The notes under the pieces are model-generated. The model made no database searches. It worked only from the letters and a program-made list of their open reading frames with translations, and had not been told where the DNA came from. A DNA stretch of 64,000 nt from positions 53,340 to 117,339 of the forward strand of contig CATWQI010000011.1 in the NCBI GenBank assembly GCA_958352885.1. The letters are read 5' to 3'. Below are positions 52,588 through 63,400 of this stretch, piece by piece. A program made the position numbers and the translations under genes. Position 1 is the first letter of the stretch; every line of letters starts with the position of its first letter. Source of the DNA: an uncultured Duncaniella sp. GTDB taxonomy: Bacteria; Bacteroidota; Bacteroidia; Bacteroidales; Muribaculaceae.

Positions 52588-53904
52588 ATGAAGAGGATGG
52601 GAAGTGTGGTTCCAATAATGGTTATCTGCCTGGGGTGGATTCAAGCAGTGATTGGATTAATGCAATGGCTCGGATTTACGCCGAGCCTCCACGGCGGCTA
52701 TGCGTTCACCGGTTCGTTCTACAACCCCGGACCTTACGCCTGTTACCTTGCGGTGACACTCCCGGTAGCGGTAAACTCGGCGCTACACTCAAACAATAAG
52801 TTTCAAAAATGGTTAGGCACGGGGATGGTGTTTTTATGCGCCATCCTCATTCCTGCGTCTATGAGCCGGACGGCATTGGCAGCAAGTGCCATAGGCGTGA
52901 CTGTGACGGTTGCCGACAGGATCATCCCCGTTCTTAGAACTGTCAGGAAACCATGGGTGGTGGTAAGTGCGGCAATAATCGCCATAGGCTGTTTCGGGAT
53001 TTATGCGGTGAAGAAGGATTCAGCCCACGGACGTCTGCTGATGTGGAAAGTGGCTACCGGAGCAGTGGCTGACGTTCCTGCCGGAGGTGTCGGATGGGAC
53101 AAAGTAGCCGGGTGTTACGGCGAAGCGCAGGAGGAGTATTTCGCATCGGACAGAGGCTCAGAGAGGGAGAGAATGGTGGCTGACGCGCCGGAATATGTGT
53201 TTAACGAATATCTTCAGACTGCGATAGCGTTCGGACCGATGGTAACGCTGTGGATGACAGTAATTATCGCCTGTGGGCTCATCGTTTCGCTTCGCAACCG
53301 CCGGAATGGTATCGGGGGGAGCGTGGCGGCGGTCATGGCTGTGATGTTTGCATCATATCCGCTGCAATTTCCGCTTTTCGTTGTGACTATCGGGATAGTG
53401 TTGTGTGGGTCCTATCTGTCGGCACGCAGCCTGTCGATGCGGATTGCGGGGTGCATTGCAGTGATCGGGAGCTGCTGGTGGTTTCTCAACCATGACGACA
53501 CCAAGGATGTGCGGACAGCTTTCGCTGCGGGTCACGCCATACACCGCACAGGGGATTTCCGCAGGTCAAATGATTATCTCATAGAACTACTCTCCCATTC
53601 AAGCGATCCTATGATACTCAATATAATAGGTAAGAATTACAGAGCGTTGGGGATGGCTGACAGCGCAGAATATTATCTGAAAAAATCAGCCAACCGCTGT
53701 CCCAACCGCCTATACCCGCACTATCTGCTCATGCAACTCTATGGCGACACCCTGAGCCTTGACCGGCAAGCGCAACGCCGTGAAGCAGAAATCATAATGA
53801 CTATGCAGGAAAAAATATTATCGCCGGCAGTGGAGGAAATGCGCTCAGAAGCGGAAAAAGTATTGATACAAAACACCCTATCCGACATATCACAAAGGCA
53901 ATGA
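52588..53904 (+). CDS. O-antigen-ligase-like membrane protein with C-terminal TPR-like helices
   Basis: A 438-residue protein. About 300 residues hold nine or ten hydrophobic segments; SMSRTALAASAIGV and the loop after it with HGRLLMWKVATGAV and PAGGVGWDKV resemble the periplasmic loop of Wzy/WaaL (PF04932) proteins. The last 130 residues are soluble helices with TPR-like spacing (MADSAEYYLKKSANRCPNRL). The protein is short for a WaaL and lacks the first membrane segments. It overlaps the signal-peptidase gene by 4 bp (ATGA). Glycan ligation to a secreted product is one reading. Confidence 0.65.
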   Translation: MKRMGSVVPIMVICLGWIQAVIGLMQWLGFTPSLHGGYAFTGSFYNPGPYACYLAVTLPVAVNSALHSNNKFQKWLGTGMVFLCAILIPASMSRTALAASAIGVTVTVADRIIPVLRTVRKPWVVVSAAIIAIGCFGIYAVKKDSAHGRLLMWKVATGAVADVPAGGVGWDKVAGCYGEAQEEYFASDRGSERERMVADAPEYVFNEYLQTAIAFGPMVTLWMTVIIACGLIVSLRNRRNGIGGSVAAVMAVMFASYPLQFPLFVVTIGIVLCGSYLSARSLSMRIAGCIAVIGSCWWFLNHDDTKDVRTAFAAGHAIHRTGDFRRSNDYLIELLSHSSDPMILNIIGKNYRALGMADSAEYYLKKSANRCPNRLYPHYLLMQLYGDTLSLDRQAQRREAEIIMTMQEKILSPAVEEMRSEAEKVLIQNTLSDISQRQ

Positions 53905-54800
53905 AATTGAACGACGGGCTCAAGAAAATAATCAATGCGGCATATTGGACCGCAATAATAGCTATGGGTAGCTTTGTGTTATATTGGATTATCCAGATCA
54001 CCACGGCTTGTTCATTTCACACTCCGTCGGGATCAATGTACCCCACCCTGCTCCCTGACGAGAACGGATTGGTAAACAAATGGAAGATGGGAGCAAGGAT
54101 TTTCGACATTTCCGATGCCGTGGAGGGGAAACCGTATGAAATCCATCGTCTTCCGGGATACGGGAAACTGGAGCGTGGCGATGTCATAGTGTTTAACTAT
54201 CCATATCTTGATTCTGACAAAAAGCAGGACAGCATAGCCATGAACCTATCCACCTATTACTGCAAAAGGGCAGTGGCGGTTGCCGGCGATTCGCTTGAGA
54301 TACGTGACTGTTTCTATCATGTCAGGGGGTGTCCCGACACACTCGGAGTGGCATCCGAACAATATGCGCTCCAGAGATACGTCAAAGAAATGTATAAAGT
54401 CAAGCCGAATCCAAAGGATTGGCGGTCATGGATGAAATGTTGCCCCCGAGACTCACTCTTAGGCTGGACGGTCGAGGAGATGGGACCGTTGCTCATTCCC
54501 GGGAAGGGAGTTGCCATAGAACTTAACTACAAACATTGGCTGCTATACCGGCGATATATCGAGTGGGAGACAAAATGTCAACTAATTTGGAAAGATTCTA
54601 TCGCCATTATGAATGATAAACCACTAATATTTTATAAATTTACAGAAAATTACTGTTTCGCTGCCGGTGACCATGTGATTGACTCACGTGATTCACGGTA
54701 TTTCGGACTCGTTCCAGAAAAATTTATAGTCGGAACTGCCGGCATCCGATGGAGATCTCCCGAGCGCAAACGCATATTCACATTCATCAACAAACACTGA
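53901..54800 (+). CDS. S26-family signal peptidase
   Basis: A 299-residue membrane-anchored peptidase (helix about 14-33). All catalytic boxes are visible: TPSGSMYPT with Ser45, RGDVIVFNYP (92-101), YYCKRAVAVAGDSLEIRD with Lys122 as the general base, and GDHVIDSRDSRYFGLVPEKF near the end. The segment between boxes D and E is longer than in LepB-type enzymes. A dedicated S26 peptidase inside a peptide/exporter locus suggests it cuts the locus's own precursors. Coupled by ATGA overlap to the upstream gene. Confidence 0.85.
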   Translation: MKLNDGLKKIINAAYWTAIIAMGSFVLYWIIQITTACSFHTPSGSMYPTLLPDENGLVNKWKMGARIFDISDAVEGKPYEIHRLPGYGKLERGDVIVFNYPYLDSDKKQDSIAMNLSTYYCKRAVAVAGDSLEIRDCFYHVRGCPDTLGVASEQYALQRYVKEMYKVKPNPKDWRSWMKCCPRDSLLGWTVEEMGPLLIPGKGVAIELNYKHWLLYRRYIEWETKCQLIWKDSIAIMNDKPLIFYKFTENYCFAAGDHVIDSRDSRYFGLVPEKFIVGTAGIRWRSPERKRIFTFINKH

Positions 54801-54806
54801 GAAACC

Positions 54807-55880
54807 ATGAAATTTAAAGCCATACCGTTTATTTCATCACTGCTGTTGCTTTCGGCTGCATGTTCGAGCCAAAAGACCGACACTGATACTCAGAAATCAT
54901 CGTCCGGACTGTCAACCGACTCTGTGGTCGACAAAATAGCCGAGGTTACAGTGATGGAGCTAAAGCCAGGCACGTTCAGCCATGAGATTGTCAGCAACGG
55001 GCGCCTCACCGCTCACGAAAAGGTGGATGTCAACTTCCAGACACCGGGCATCATCTCCGCTATCCATGTGAAGAATGGACAAAGAGTGACCAAAGGACAA
55101 AAAATCGCAAGCCTTGACACTTATAAGCTCGAAAACCAGCTCGAAAAAGACCGTAACGCAGTCGCTTCAGCCAAGTTGGAAATGCAGGATGTGCTGATAG
55201 GTCAGGGATATGACCCGGAACATATTGAAACTATCTCAGCAGATGTAATGAAACTCGCACGTCTGCGCAGCGGGCTTCAACAGGCAGAGCTGACGCTAAC
55301 TGCCACACAAAGAGAAGTTCATGATGCCACATTAACCGCACCGGTGAGCGGAGTAATTGCAAATCTTTCATCCAAGCCTCACAACGCATCTCCGACTGCC
55401 GAACCGCTGTGCCGCGTCATAAATGACTCCAGGATGGATGTCGAATTCCCGATAATCGAAAGCGAATTGCCTATAGTAAAACCGGGCGATATTATCTCGG
55501 TCGTGCCATTTTCCGACATAAAGCCACACTCCGGTCATATTACCGAAATAAATCCGATGGTTGATGAAAATGGCATGGTAAAAGTATGGGCGTCAGTAGA
55601 TGGGGGCAATGGACTGATTGACGGTATGAATGTGCGAGTGAGCGTCAAACGTAAGGTCGGCGAGGCACTTGTGGTACCAAAAAGCGCAGTGGTGCTACGC
55701 TCCGGTCGTCAGGTTGTGTTCACTCTCGATGGAGATAAAGCGATGTGGAATTATGTCACTACCGGACTTGAAAATCTCAACGAATATACCATAGTCGACG
55801 GTCTCACACCCGGCATGAAAGTCATCACATCAGGCAATATCAACCTCGCCCATGAGGCCCCCGTAAAAGTAATAAAGTGA
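54807..55880 (+). CDS. RND efflux periplasmic adaptor (membrane fusion lipoprotein)
   Basis: A 357-residue lipoprotein (lipobox LSAAC) with the HlyD/AcrA layout: beta-barrel and lipoyl halves (VDVNFQTPGIISAIHVKNGQ ... TLTAPVSGVIANL), a short coiled hairpin (about 115-175) and a C-terminal membrane-proximal domain with VVPKSAVVLRSGRQVVFTL. It bridges RND permease and TolC channel. It starts 6 bp after the signal peptidase gene. It is the only adaptor for the two permeases downstream. Confidence 0.9.
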   Translation: MKFKAIPFISSLLLLSAACSSQKTDTDTQKSSSGLSTDSVVDKIAEVTVMELKPGTFSHEIVSNGRLTAHEKVDVNFQTPGIISAIHVKNGQRVTKGQKIASLDTYKLENQLEKDRNAVASAKLEMQDVLIGQGYDPEHIETISADVMKLARLRSGLQQAELTLTATQREVHDATLTAPVSGVIANLSSKPHNASPTAEPLCRVINDSRMDVEFPIIESELPIVKPGDIISVVPFSDIKPHSGHITEINPMVDENGMVKVWASVDGGNGLIDGMNVRVSVKRKVGEALVVPKSAVVLRSGRQVVFTLDGDKAMWNYVTTGLENLNEYTIVDGLTPGMKVITSGNINLAHEAPVKVIK

Positions 55881-55946
55881 AATCGCCATAACGGCAGGCA
55901 ATAAATATTTCTTATATTCACTGGAATGTGGGAGCCTGATGATTTT

Positions 55947-55973
55947 ATGATTTCTCAATAAAAATCATTTTTT
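55947..55973 (+). terminator. Weak terminator-like hairpin between adaptor and permease 1
   Basis: ATGATTT (55947-55953) pairs with AAATCAT (55962-55968), followed by a T run. The stem is A/T-only, so it would attenuate rather than stop transcription. Confidence 0.35.
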
Positions 55974-56004
55974 ATTCATTCTTAGACTGATTAAGATAGT
56001 CCAT

Positions 56005-59000
56005 ATGGTAAAATATCTGTTAAACCACCGTATAGCAGTAATCATGGCTTTTCTTGCCATGGTGATATTGGGATGTGTGACATACGTGACACTGCCGGTA
56101 TCGCTACTGCCCGACATCGCTATCCCGCATATCACCGTACAGGTATCGCAGGACAACGTATCAGCACGTGAACTTGAAAACACGGTGGTAGCCCCATTAC
56201 GACGTCAGCTTATGCAGACAGGCGGTCTCTCAGAGATAAAGAGTGAGACTCGTGACGGTTCCGCCATGATATCACTTACCATGGACTACGGAGTGAACAC
56301 AGACCTTGCCTTCATTGAGGTAAACGAAAAGATAGACGGAGCTATGAACTCGCTTCCAAAAGAAATAGACCGTCCAAAGGCTGTGAAAGCGAGTGCTACC
56401 GACATCCCGGTGTTGTATTTGCAGATGACTTCGGCAAACGAGGATGACGAAGATTTCATGAATGTGGCAGCGGTTGCCGACAACATAGTGAGACAACGAC
56501 TCGAACAACTTCCTGAGATTGCGATGGTGGATATCACCGGAGTACCTGGCAGTATGCTCAGAATCACGCCCGACACAGATAAATTATCGCAAACAGGGAT
56601 AACAGTCGAGGAACTGGAATCAGCAATCATCGCCAACAATGTTGAACCCGGCTCTATGACCGTGCGTGACGGATACTATGAATATAACATCAATGTCTCT
56701 AATTTACTCCGTAACGCCTCAGATGTCAAGAGGATAAAGATACGGAAAGATGACAGGATACTGGAGCTGGGAGAGCTTGCGGACGTGGAACTTACCATGC
56801 GTACCCCACACGGCTATTCAATCCACAATGGAAAACGTGCCGTGACCCTTGCCATAATCAAACATAGCGGGGAGAGCATGGATGCGCTGAAAAAAGCATT
56901 ATCCTCCACTATAGATTATTTCAGCACGAGGTATCCGGACATTAAATTCACACAGACAAGAAGCCAAACGGAACTGCTCGATTTCACAATCTCCAACCTC
57001 GAACAAAACCTTGCGCTCGGTCTTATCCTCGTGTTCATAGTGTGCATTATATTTATGGGCGGCATACGCTCGTCGTTCATCATAGGCATAAGCATAATCA
57101 CAGGAGTCATACTCACATTCCTACTGTTCTACCTGTTTCACGTATCCATCAATATCATATCAATGTCCGGATTGATACTTGCCGTAGGTATGATGATAGA
57201 CAACTCTGTGATAGTGACCGAGAACATCACTCAATATAGACATCGTGGCGACACCCTTTTGCAATCATGTATAAGCGGCACGAACGAGATGATAACTCCA
57301 ATGCTGTCATCTTCACTCACTACAGTCGCCGTGTTCACACCGCTCGTGTTTATGAGCGGGATAGCGGGCGCTATTTTTTCTGACCAGGCTTTTTCAATCT
57401 CTGCGGGACTTGCATCGAGCTATTTGGTAGGTATAACACTATTACCGGTGCTATATTACATATTTTCCAAGAAAAGCGAATCTGCGCCATACATCCGGAA
57501 GAAAAAACAAGCCCCGAAATACCTCCAGGCATATGATCGTGGTATGGATTTCTGCTTCCGCCATAAATGGCTATTTATATCGTTTGCCATATTAATGGTA
57601 CCTCTGTGCGCATTACTTTTCATGATAATGCGACAGGAACGTATGCCCGAAATAGGCACAAAGGAAACTCTTGTGAAAATCGATTGGAATGAAAATATAA
57701 GCCTTGATGAGAATAAGCGCCGTGTGGGACTAATCACGGATTCTGCATCGACCATAAGTTCGGCATATATCGGCACCCAAGACTATTTGTTAAATTCCGA
57801 TGCCGATCTCTCGTCAGCCGAATCGGAATTATACTTTCTGACCGCATCTCCCGATGACATATCTCCGCTTCAGAGCCGTATCTCTGACAAACTGCGAAAT
57901 GAATATCCGAAAGCCAACTTTTCATTCGCTAAGACAGAAAACATATTTGAAAAGATATTCTCCTCAGACGAAAGGAATATTGAGGCAAGGATACGTTCGA
58001 ATAAAAAAGGAGTCCCTGACATAAGCAGTCTGCTGTCATTGCATGAATCATTGTCACAGCATACAGGTGAAACCTTGTCGCCTGTCCCCTTGCGTGAACA
58101 GATAGATATTATTATAGACCGGGAAAGACTCGCCATTTACAACGTAGATTATTCCGAAGTGCTGCAGGTGTTGCGCAGAGCTTTTAAAGGCAACTCGATC
58201 TCCGCACTTAGGTCCTTTAACGAATATACACCTATTGAGATTATAGGCAACGAACAATCAATCAGCGATATCATCACCGGAAGCTTTGTCAAGTCAAGAG
58301 CTGACAGAAATGGGCAAAGTACCGAAATTCCGTTGAGAAGCCTTATCTCAGTGGATAACAGCAACGACCTAAAGACAATCACTGCGGGGAATGCAGGAGA
58401 ATATGTGCCAATAGGATTCAATGTCCAGGGAAGAGAGACATCCACCATGCAAAAAATCATGGATACCGTACATAAAGATGATAACTTTGAGGTGGATTTC
58501 GCAGGAAGCTTTTTCTCTAATTCAAAAATGATGAAGGAGCTTATTGTGATTTTGCTTGTATCATTGATATTGATGTATTTCATATTGTGTGCACAATTCG
58601 AGAGTTTCTTACAGCCACTGATAGTCCTGCTTGAAATACCTGTCGATACCGCTTTCGCCCTGTTGGCACTTATGATTTTCGGGCAGACATTAAACTTAAT
58701 GTCTGCCATAGGCATAATAGTAACTTGCGGCATCGTGGTCAACGATTCAATACTCAAACTTGACGCCATAAATGAGTTGCGCAAATCAGGTGTCCCGTTA
58801 GAAACTGCCATTCACACAGCCGGACGTCGCCGTATGAGAGCTATAATAATGACATCGCTAACCACCATATTCGCAATGTTGCCGGTATTGTTCACTTCCG
58901 ACATGGGGTCTGAACTTCAACAACCTCTTGCCATAGCCATGATTGGTTCAATGGTAGTGGGCACCATCGTTAGCATATTCATCATTCCTTTGTTCTACTG

Positions 59001-59031
59001 GTTAATATATCGCAAACATGAAAGCAAGTAA
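56005..59031 (+). CDS. RND efflux permease 1 (AcrB/HAE type)
   Basis: A 1008-residue inner-membrane pump with the 12-helix RND layout and two large periplasmic loops. TM4 carries AVGMMIDNSVIVTENI, where the AcrB DD pair reads D-N; TM10-11 carries GIIVTCGIVVNDSILKLDAI. These are typical of Bacteroidota HAE-type pumps. It is slightly shorter than AcrB (about 1050). Its stop overlaps the TolC gene by 14 bp. The substrate could be a small molecule or a peptide product of this locus. Confidence 0.92.
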   Translation: MVKYLLNHRIAVIMAFLAMVILGCVTYVTLPVSLLPDIAIPHITVQVSQDNVSARELENTVVAPLRRQLMQTGGLSEIKSETRDGSAMISLTMDYGVNTDLAFIEVNEKIDGAMNSLPKEIDRPKAVKASATDIPVLYLQMTSANEDDEDFMNVAAVADNIVRQRLEQLPEIAMVDITGVPGSMLRITPDTDKLSQTGITVEELESAIIANNVEPGSMTVRDGYYEYNINVSNLLRNASDVKRIKIRKDDRILELGELADVELTMRTPHGYSIHNGKRAVTLAIIKHSGESMDALKKALSSTIDYFSTRYPDIKFTQTRSQTELLDFTISNLEQNLALGLILVFIVCIIFMGGIRSSFIIGISIITGVILTFLLFYLFHVSINIISMSGLILAVGMMIDNSVIVTENITQYRHRGDTLLQSCISGTNEMITPMLSSSLTTVAVFTPLVFMSGIAGAIFSDQAFSISAGLASSYLVGITLLPVLYYIFSKKSESAPYIRKKKQAPKYLQAYDRGMDFCFRHKWLFISFAILMVPLCALLFMIMRQERMPEIGTKETLVKIDWNENISLDENKRRVGLITDSASTISSAYIGTQDYLLNSDADLSSAESELYFLTASPDDISPLQSRISDKLRNEYPKANFSFAKTENIFEKIFSSDERNIEARIRSNKKGVPDISSLLSLHESLSQHTGETLSPVPLREQIDIIIDRERLAIYNVDYSEVLQVLRRAFKGNSISALRSFNEYTPIEIIGNEQSISDIITGSFVKSRADRNGQSTEIPLRSLISVDNSNDLKTITAGNAGEYVPIGFNVQGRETSTMQKIMDTVHKDDNFEVDFAGSFFSNSKMMKELIVILLVSLILMYFILCAQFESFLQPLIVLLEIPVDTAFALLALMIFGQTLNLMSAIGIIVTCGIVVNDSILKLDAINELRKSGVPLETAIHTAGRRRMRAIIMTSLTTIFAMLPVLFTSDMGSELQQPLAIAMIGSMVVGTIVSIFIIPLFYWLIYRKHESK

Positions 59032-60493
59032 ATTAATTGTTCTTCTCATATCATTCTTCATCCCTACCACTGCGTTGTCTGTAACCTTGACACTTGAACA
59101 GACCATAAAGCTTGCCAACGATTCATCTCTAATGGCATTCCGGTATCGTAACATGTATCAATCGAGCTATTGGCAATACGTAAGTTATCGTGCAGCGCGA
59201 CTTCCAAGCCTTTCATTATCTCTTATTCCAGCCAAATATAATCGCTATATGACCCAACGATATGACTCTGAACAAAATATAGACATATTCCGCGAACAGC
59301 AGATGTATAGCGCTTCCGGGGGGCTTGAGATACAACAGAATTTTGATTTGCTTGGAGGCACATTCTATCTTGAGACTGATCTTGAATATATGCGGAATTT
59401 TGGGGTGAACAAATATACGCAATATTCATCCGTTCCGGTCAGAATCGGATACCGTCAGAATCTCCTCGGTTATAACTCCTTCAAATGGGAGCGTAAAATT
59501 GAACCGATACGTTACGAAAAGGCAAAGAAAGAATTGCTTGCAAACATGGAAAGTGTAAGCGAGCAAGCGGTGACTTACTTCTTTTCGCTTGCCTTAGCAC
59601 AAGCTGAATATCGCCTGGCGAAGGAGAATGTGGCATCTTGTGACACCATGTATGTCATTGGTCAACGGCGGTTCAAGATAGCTTCAATCTCCCGTGCCGA
59701 CCTACTGACACTGGAACTGGACAAAGTAAACGCCCGTAACACGCTTGAAAATAGCCGTATAGCTTTGAAACGTGCTATGTTCTCTCTTGCATCATTTCTT
59801 GGGATGGATAAAAACACTGAGATTGAAATCAGTATGCCCGGGCGACCAATCACCGTCAATATCCCTGTGGATATGGCTATCGCAATGGCAAAAGAGAATA
59901 ACCCTACCCTGCTTGAACATAGGCAAATCATAATGGAGGGCGAAAGGGATCTGAATAAGGCAATAGTAGAGGCACGGTTCAACGCTTCGGTCAATGCCTC
60001 GGTAGGATTCAATCAGGTAGCCAATGATTTTGTGGACGCATACCATTCCCCTCTTCGTCAAGATCTTGTTTCTATTTCCATCTCGGTCCCCCTTATTGAC
60101 TGGGGGGTCCGCAAGGGTAAAGTAAATATGGCAAAAAATAATCTCAATGTCTCCCGTATTGCCGCGCGTCAGGAAGAATTATCTGTCGAGGAGGATATCA
60201 TAATGACAGTCAGCGACTACGATGTACGCCAAAAGCTGATAGCTTCTGCATCGGAGGCCCTGGACCTCGCCGATATGGCGTATGCACAGACACAGCAACG
60301 TTTCATTATCGGTAAAGCGGATATCAACTCAATCACACTGTCACAAAATCGCCGGCAGGAGGCTTCAAAAAATTACATTTCAGCCTTGCAGAATTATTGG
60401 CTGAGCCATTATAAAATCCGCCGCCTCACTCTCCATGATTTTGAGACAGGAAGATCACTTGCTGATGAATTTGATCTGAAAATCCAAAATTGA
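59018..60493 (+). CDS. TolC-family outer-membrane channel protein
   Basis: A 491-residue OMF protein with a signal peptide and two similar halves of long helices and barrel strands; GQRRFKIASISRADLLTLEL and TQQRFIIGKADINSITLSQN are the two repeated helix segments typical of TolC-like proteins. It starts inside the end of permease 1 (14-bp overlap) and ends just before permease 2, so all three are co-translated. It supplies the outer-membrane exit of the exporter. Confidence 0.9.
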   Translation: MKASKLIVLLISFFIPTTALSVTLTLEQTIKLANDSSLMAFRYRNMYQSSYWQYVSYRAARLPSLSLSLIPAKYNRYMTQRYDSEQNIDIFREQQMYSASGGLEIQQNFDLLGGTFYLETDLEYMRNFGVNKYTQYSSVPVRIGYRQNLLGYNSFKWERKIEPIRYEKAKKELLANMESVSEQAVTYFFSLALAQAEYRLAKENVASCDTMYVIGQRRFKIASISRADLLTLELDKVNARNTLENSRIALKRAMFSLASFLGMDKNTEIEISMPGRPITVNIPVDMAIAMAKENNPTLLEHRQIIMEGERDLNKAIVEARFNASVNASVGFNQVANDFVDAYHSPLRQDLVSISISVPLIDWGVRKGKVNMAKNNLNVSRIAARQEELSVEEDIIMTVSDYDVRQKLIASASEALDLADMAYAQTQQRFIIGKADINSITLSQNRRQEASKNYISALQNYWLSHYKIRRLTLHDFETGRSLADEFDLKIQN

Positions 60494-60495
60494 AA

Positions 60496-63400
60496 ATGAA
60501 AATCAGTTCATTTACAATAATCGTAGCTTTCATAGCCATTTCATTGGTAGGATGTTGTCTTGTGCCGTTTCTACCGGTGAAACTTGCTCCATCTCAAAAT
60601 CTCCCCTCGCTCACCGTTAGCTTCTTGATGCCCAACAATTCGGCAAGAACCGTAGAAACGGAAATCACGTCAAAGCTTGAATCCTTATTGGCACGCGTGA
60701 ACGGTGTTAAGAGCATCAATTCAAAATCGTATAACGGTGGCGGTCGTGTATCCATCGACCTTGACAGGCACACCGACATAAATACAGTCAGATTTGAGGT
60801 ATCGACTCTCATCCGTCAGGCTTGGGATGATATGCCTGAAGGGGTGAGCTACCCTACAATCACCCCACGAGCGGTAGAAAAGGAAAGTTCGCGCCCGTTT
60901 ATGACCTTTACTCTGAATGCGCCGTCAAACCCGGCTGATATCCAGACATACGGCGAAGACAATCTCAAACCACTGCTTTCACAAATATCCGGAATATACA
61001 AGGTCGAACTTACTGGAGCGCAACCTATGGAATGGCAACTATATTATAACGTTGACCAGCTTTCTGCTTTAGGTCTGTCACCTTCCGATATACGTAAAGC
61101 CATATCCGAACATTACAATAACGAATTTCTCGGCATAGCAAAAATCGCGCACCTACACGGAGAGGAATACGTCAGGCTGACCCTAAAACCAAATGGGGCT
61201 ATCGATGATTTTATACCATCGGAAATAACCATATCTCTTAAATCAGGCGAAACGATAACGCTTGACAAACTTATCAGTGTAGTACATACTGAGTCCCGAC
61301 CGAAAAGCCATTTCAGAATCAACGGATTAAATTCAATCTATGTGAACATAACATCCGAGGAAGATGCTAACCAGCTCGCTTTGTCCGACCGTATAAACGA
61401 GGCTATCAGTCTATTTGAAAGAACAATGCCGGAGGGATACATGATTGACACCGCATACGATGCGACAGAAAGCATACGTAAGGAATTGGATAAGATATAT
61501 TTTCGAACCGGATTGACCATACTCATATTACTGTTATTTGTCGGTATTGTATCCCTAAATCTGAAATATGTATTACTCATAACTATCGGGCTTGCCATAA
61601 ATCTCGCCGTTGCCGCCGTATTCTACTATCTGACAAATATTGAGATCCAATTATACTCATTGGCAGGTATAACCATATCGCTCAATCTTGTGATTGACAA
61701 CCTAATCGTCATGACTGACCACTACACTCGACGGAACAATCTTGGAGCTTTCACCGCCATTCTCGCAGCCACACTCACTACAATTGGGGCGTTGTCCGTA
61801 GTGTATTTTATGGATGAAAGGACCAAGTTAAGTCTCGAAGATTTCGTGACAGTGGTAATAATAAATCTTGCTGTATCATTAGCCGTAGCCTTATTTCTTG
61901 TACCGGCATTGGTCAGGCAGCTTCGCATACAGCGTAATCACAAAATAGGGAAATTACGCAGTCCGAGAAAACGTTTCTCCCTGTTACTGTCACATGTTTA
62001 CGCCCATGTCGTCGCATTTGCTGTTCGATTCAGAGTTGCATTGATTATACTTGTAATTCTCGCTTTTGGATTGCCTGTTTTCATGCTCCCCGAAAAAATA
62101 GAAATTAACGGGAACAACTCCTGGGCGACAAGATATAACACTGTATTTAACAGCCCCACCTATAAGGAAAAAATAAAGCCTATTGTAGATGTCGCATTGG
62201 GCGGCACCTTACGGTTATTTGTGGAAAAAGTGTACAACGGTTCATACTGGGATCGTGATACGGGAGAGCCTGTATTGCAGATTAACGCCACACTGCCAAA
62301 CGGGGCTACCATCGAACAAATGGACGCTTTGGTAAGGAGAATGGAAACATATCTGAGTGAGTTCTCTGAAATTCGTCAGTTTCAGACTTCGATTCCAAGT
62401 GCGCGTCGTGCATCAATATCCGTATACTTCAACAATGAGAACCGGCACAACGGCTTCCCATACCGGCTTAAGGGCAATGTGATTTCAAAAGCTTTGACAC
62501 TCGGGGGTGGTTCATGGAGTGTATATGGACTTGAAGACCAAGGTTTCAGTAATGATGTAAGAGAAAACTCCGGCAATTACCACGTTAAATTAACCGGATA
62601 TAATTATGACGAGCTATCGGATTGGGCGTATAGGATGCGCGACACACTGCTGACACATAGGCGAATTAAAGAAGTCAATGTATCATCTGAATTTTCATAC
62701 TGGAAAGATGACTACACTGAATTTCATCTTGTGATTGACCGTGAGATGCTTGCAAAAAATGGGATAACGGCATCACAGCTGTTCGATGCAATTCAACCAA
62801 CATTTGGACGAGAAATTAACTGTGGCAATATTATTGTGGACAAAAGCAATCAGAATATAAACCTATACTCGGTCCAATCAGACAAATATGATATTTTTGC
62901 TCTGATGCGCCAACCATTTGTAATAGGGGATAAAATATTCAATCTATCAGATGTCTGCACCATTGAAAAGCGACAAGCCCCACAAGATATCGTGAAAAAA
63001 GATCAGGAATATGTAATCTGCCTTCAATATGAATATATCGGCTCAAACATGCAGGGAGAAAAAGTCCTTGAAAAAGATCTTGAGACAATAAATAATCTCA
63101 TGCCGGTAGGCTACAAAGCCGAAAGTGAAAAACGGCAATGGAAAGAAAAAGAAGATGGCGGCAAATATTGGCTATTGCTTCTCGTCATAGCTATAATATT
63201 TTTTACAACCTCCATATTGTTTAACTCCTTGCGACAACCGTTTGCTATCATTTTCATCATCCCGATCTCTTTTATAGGAGTATTCTCCACTTTCTATATC
63301 TTTAAACTGAACTTCGATCAAGGCGGATTTGCATCATTTATCCTACTTGCAGGTATAACTGTGAATGCGGCTATATACATACTTAATGAATACAACTCGC

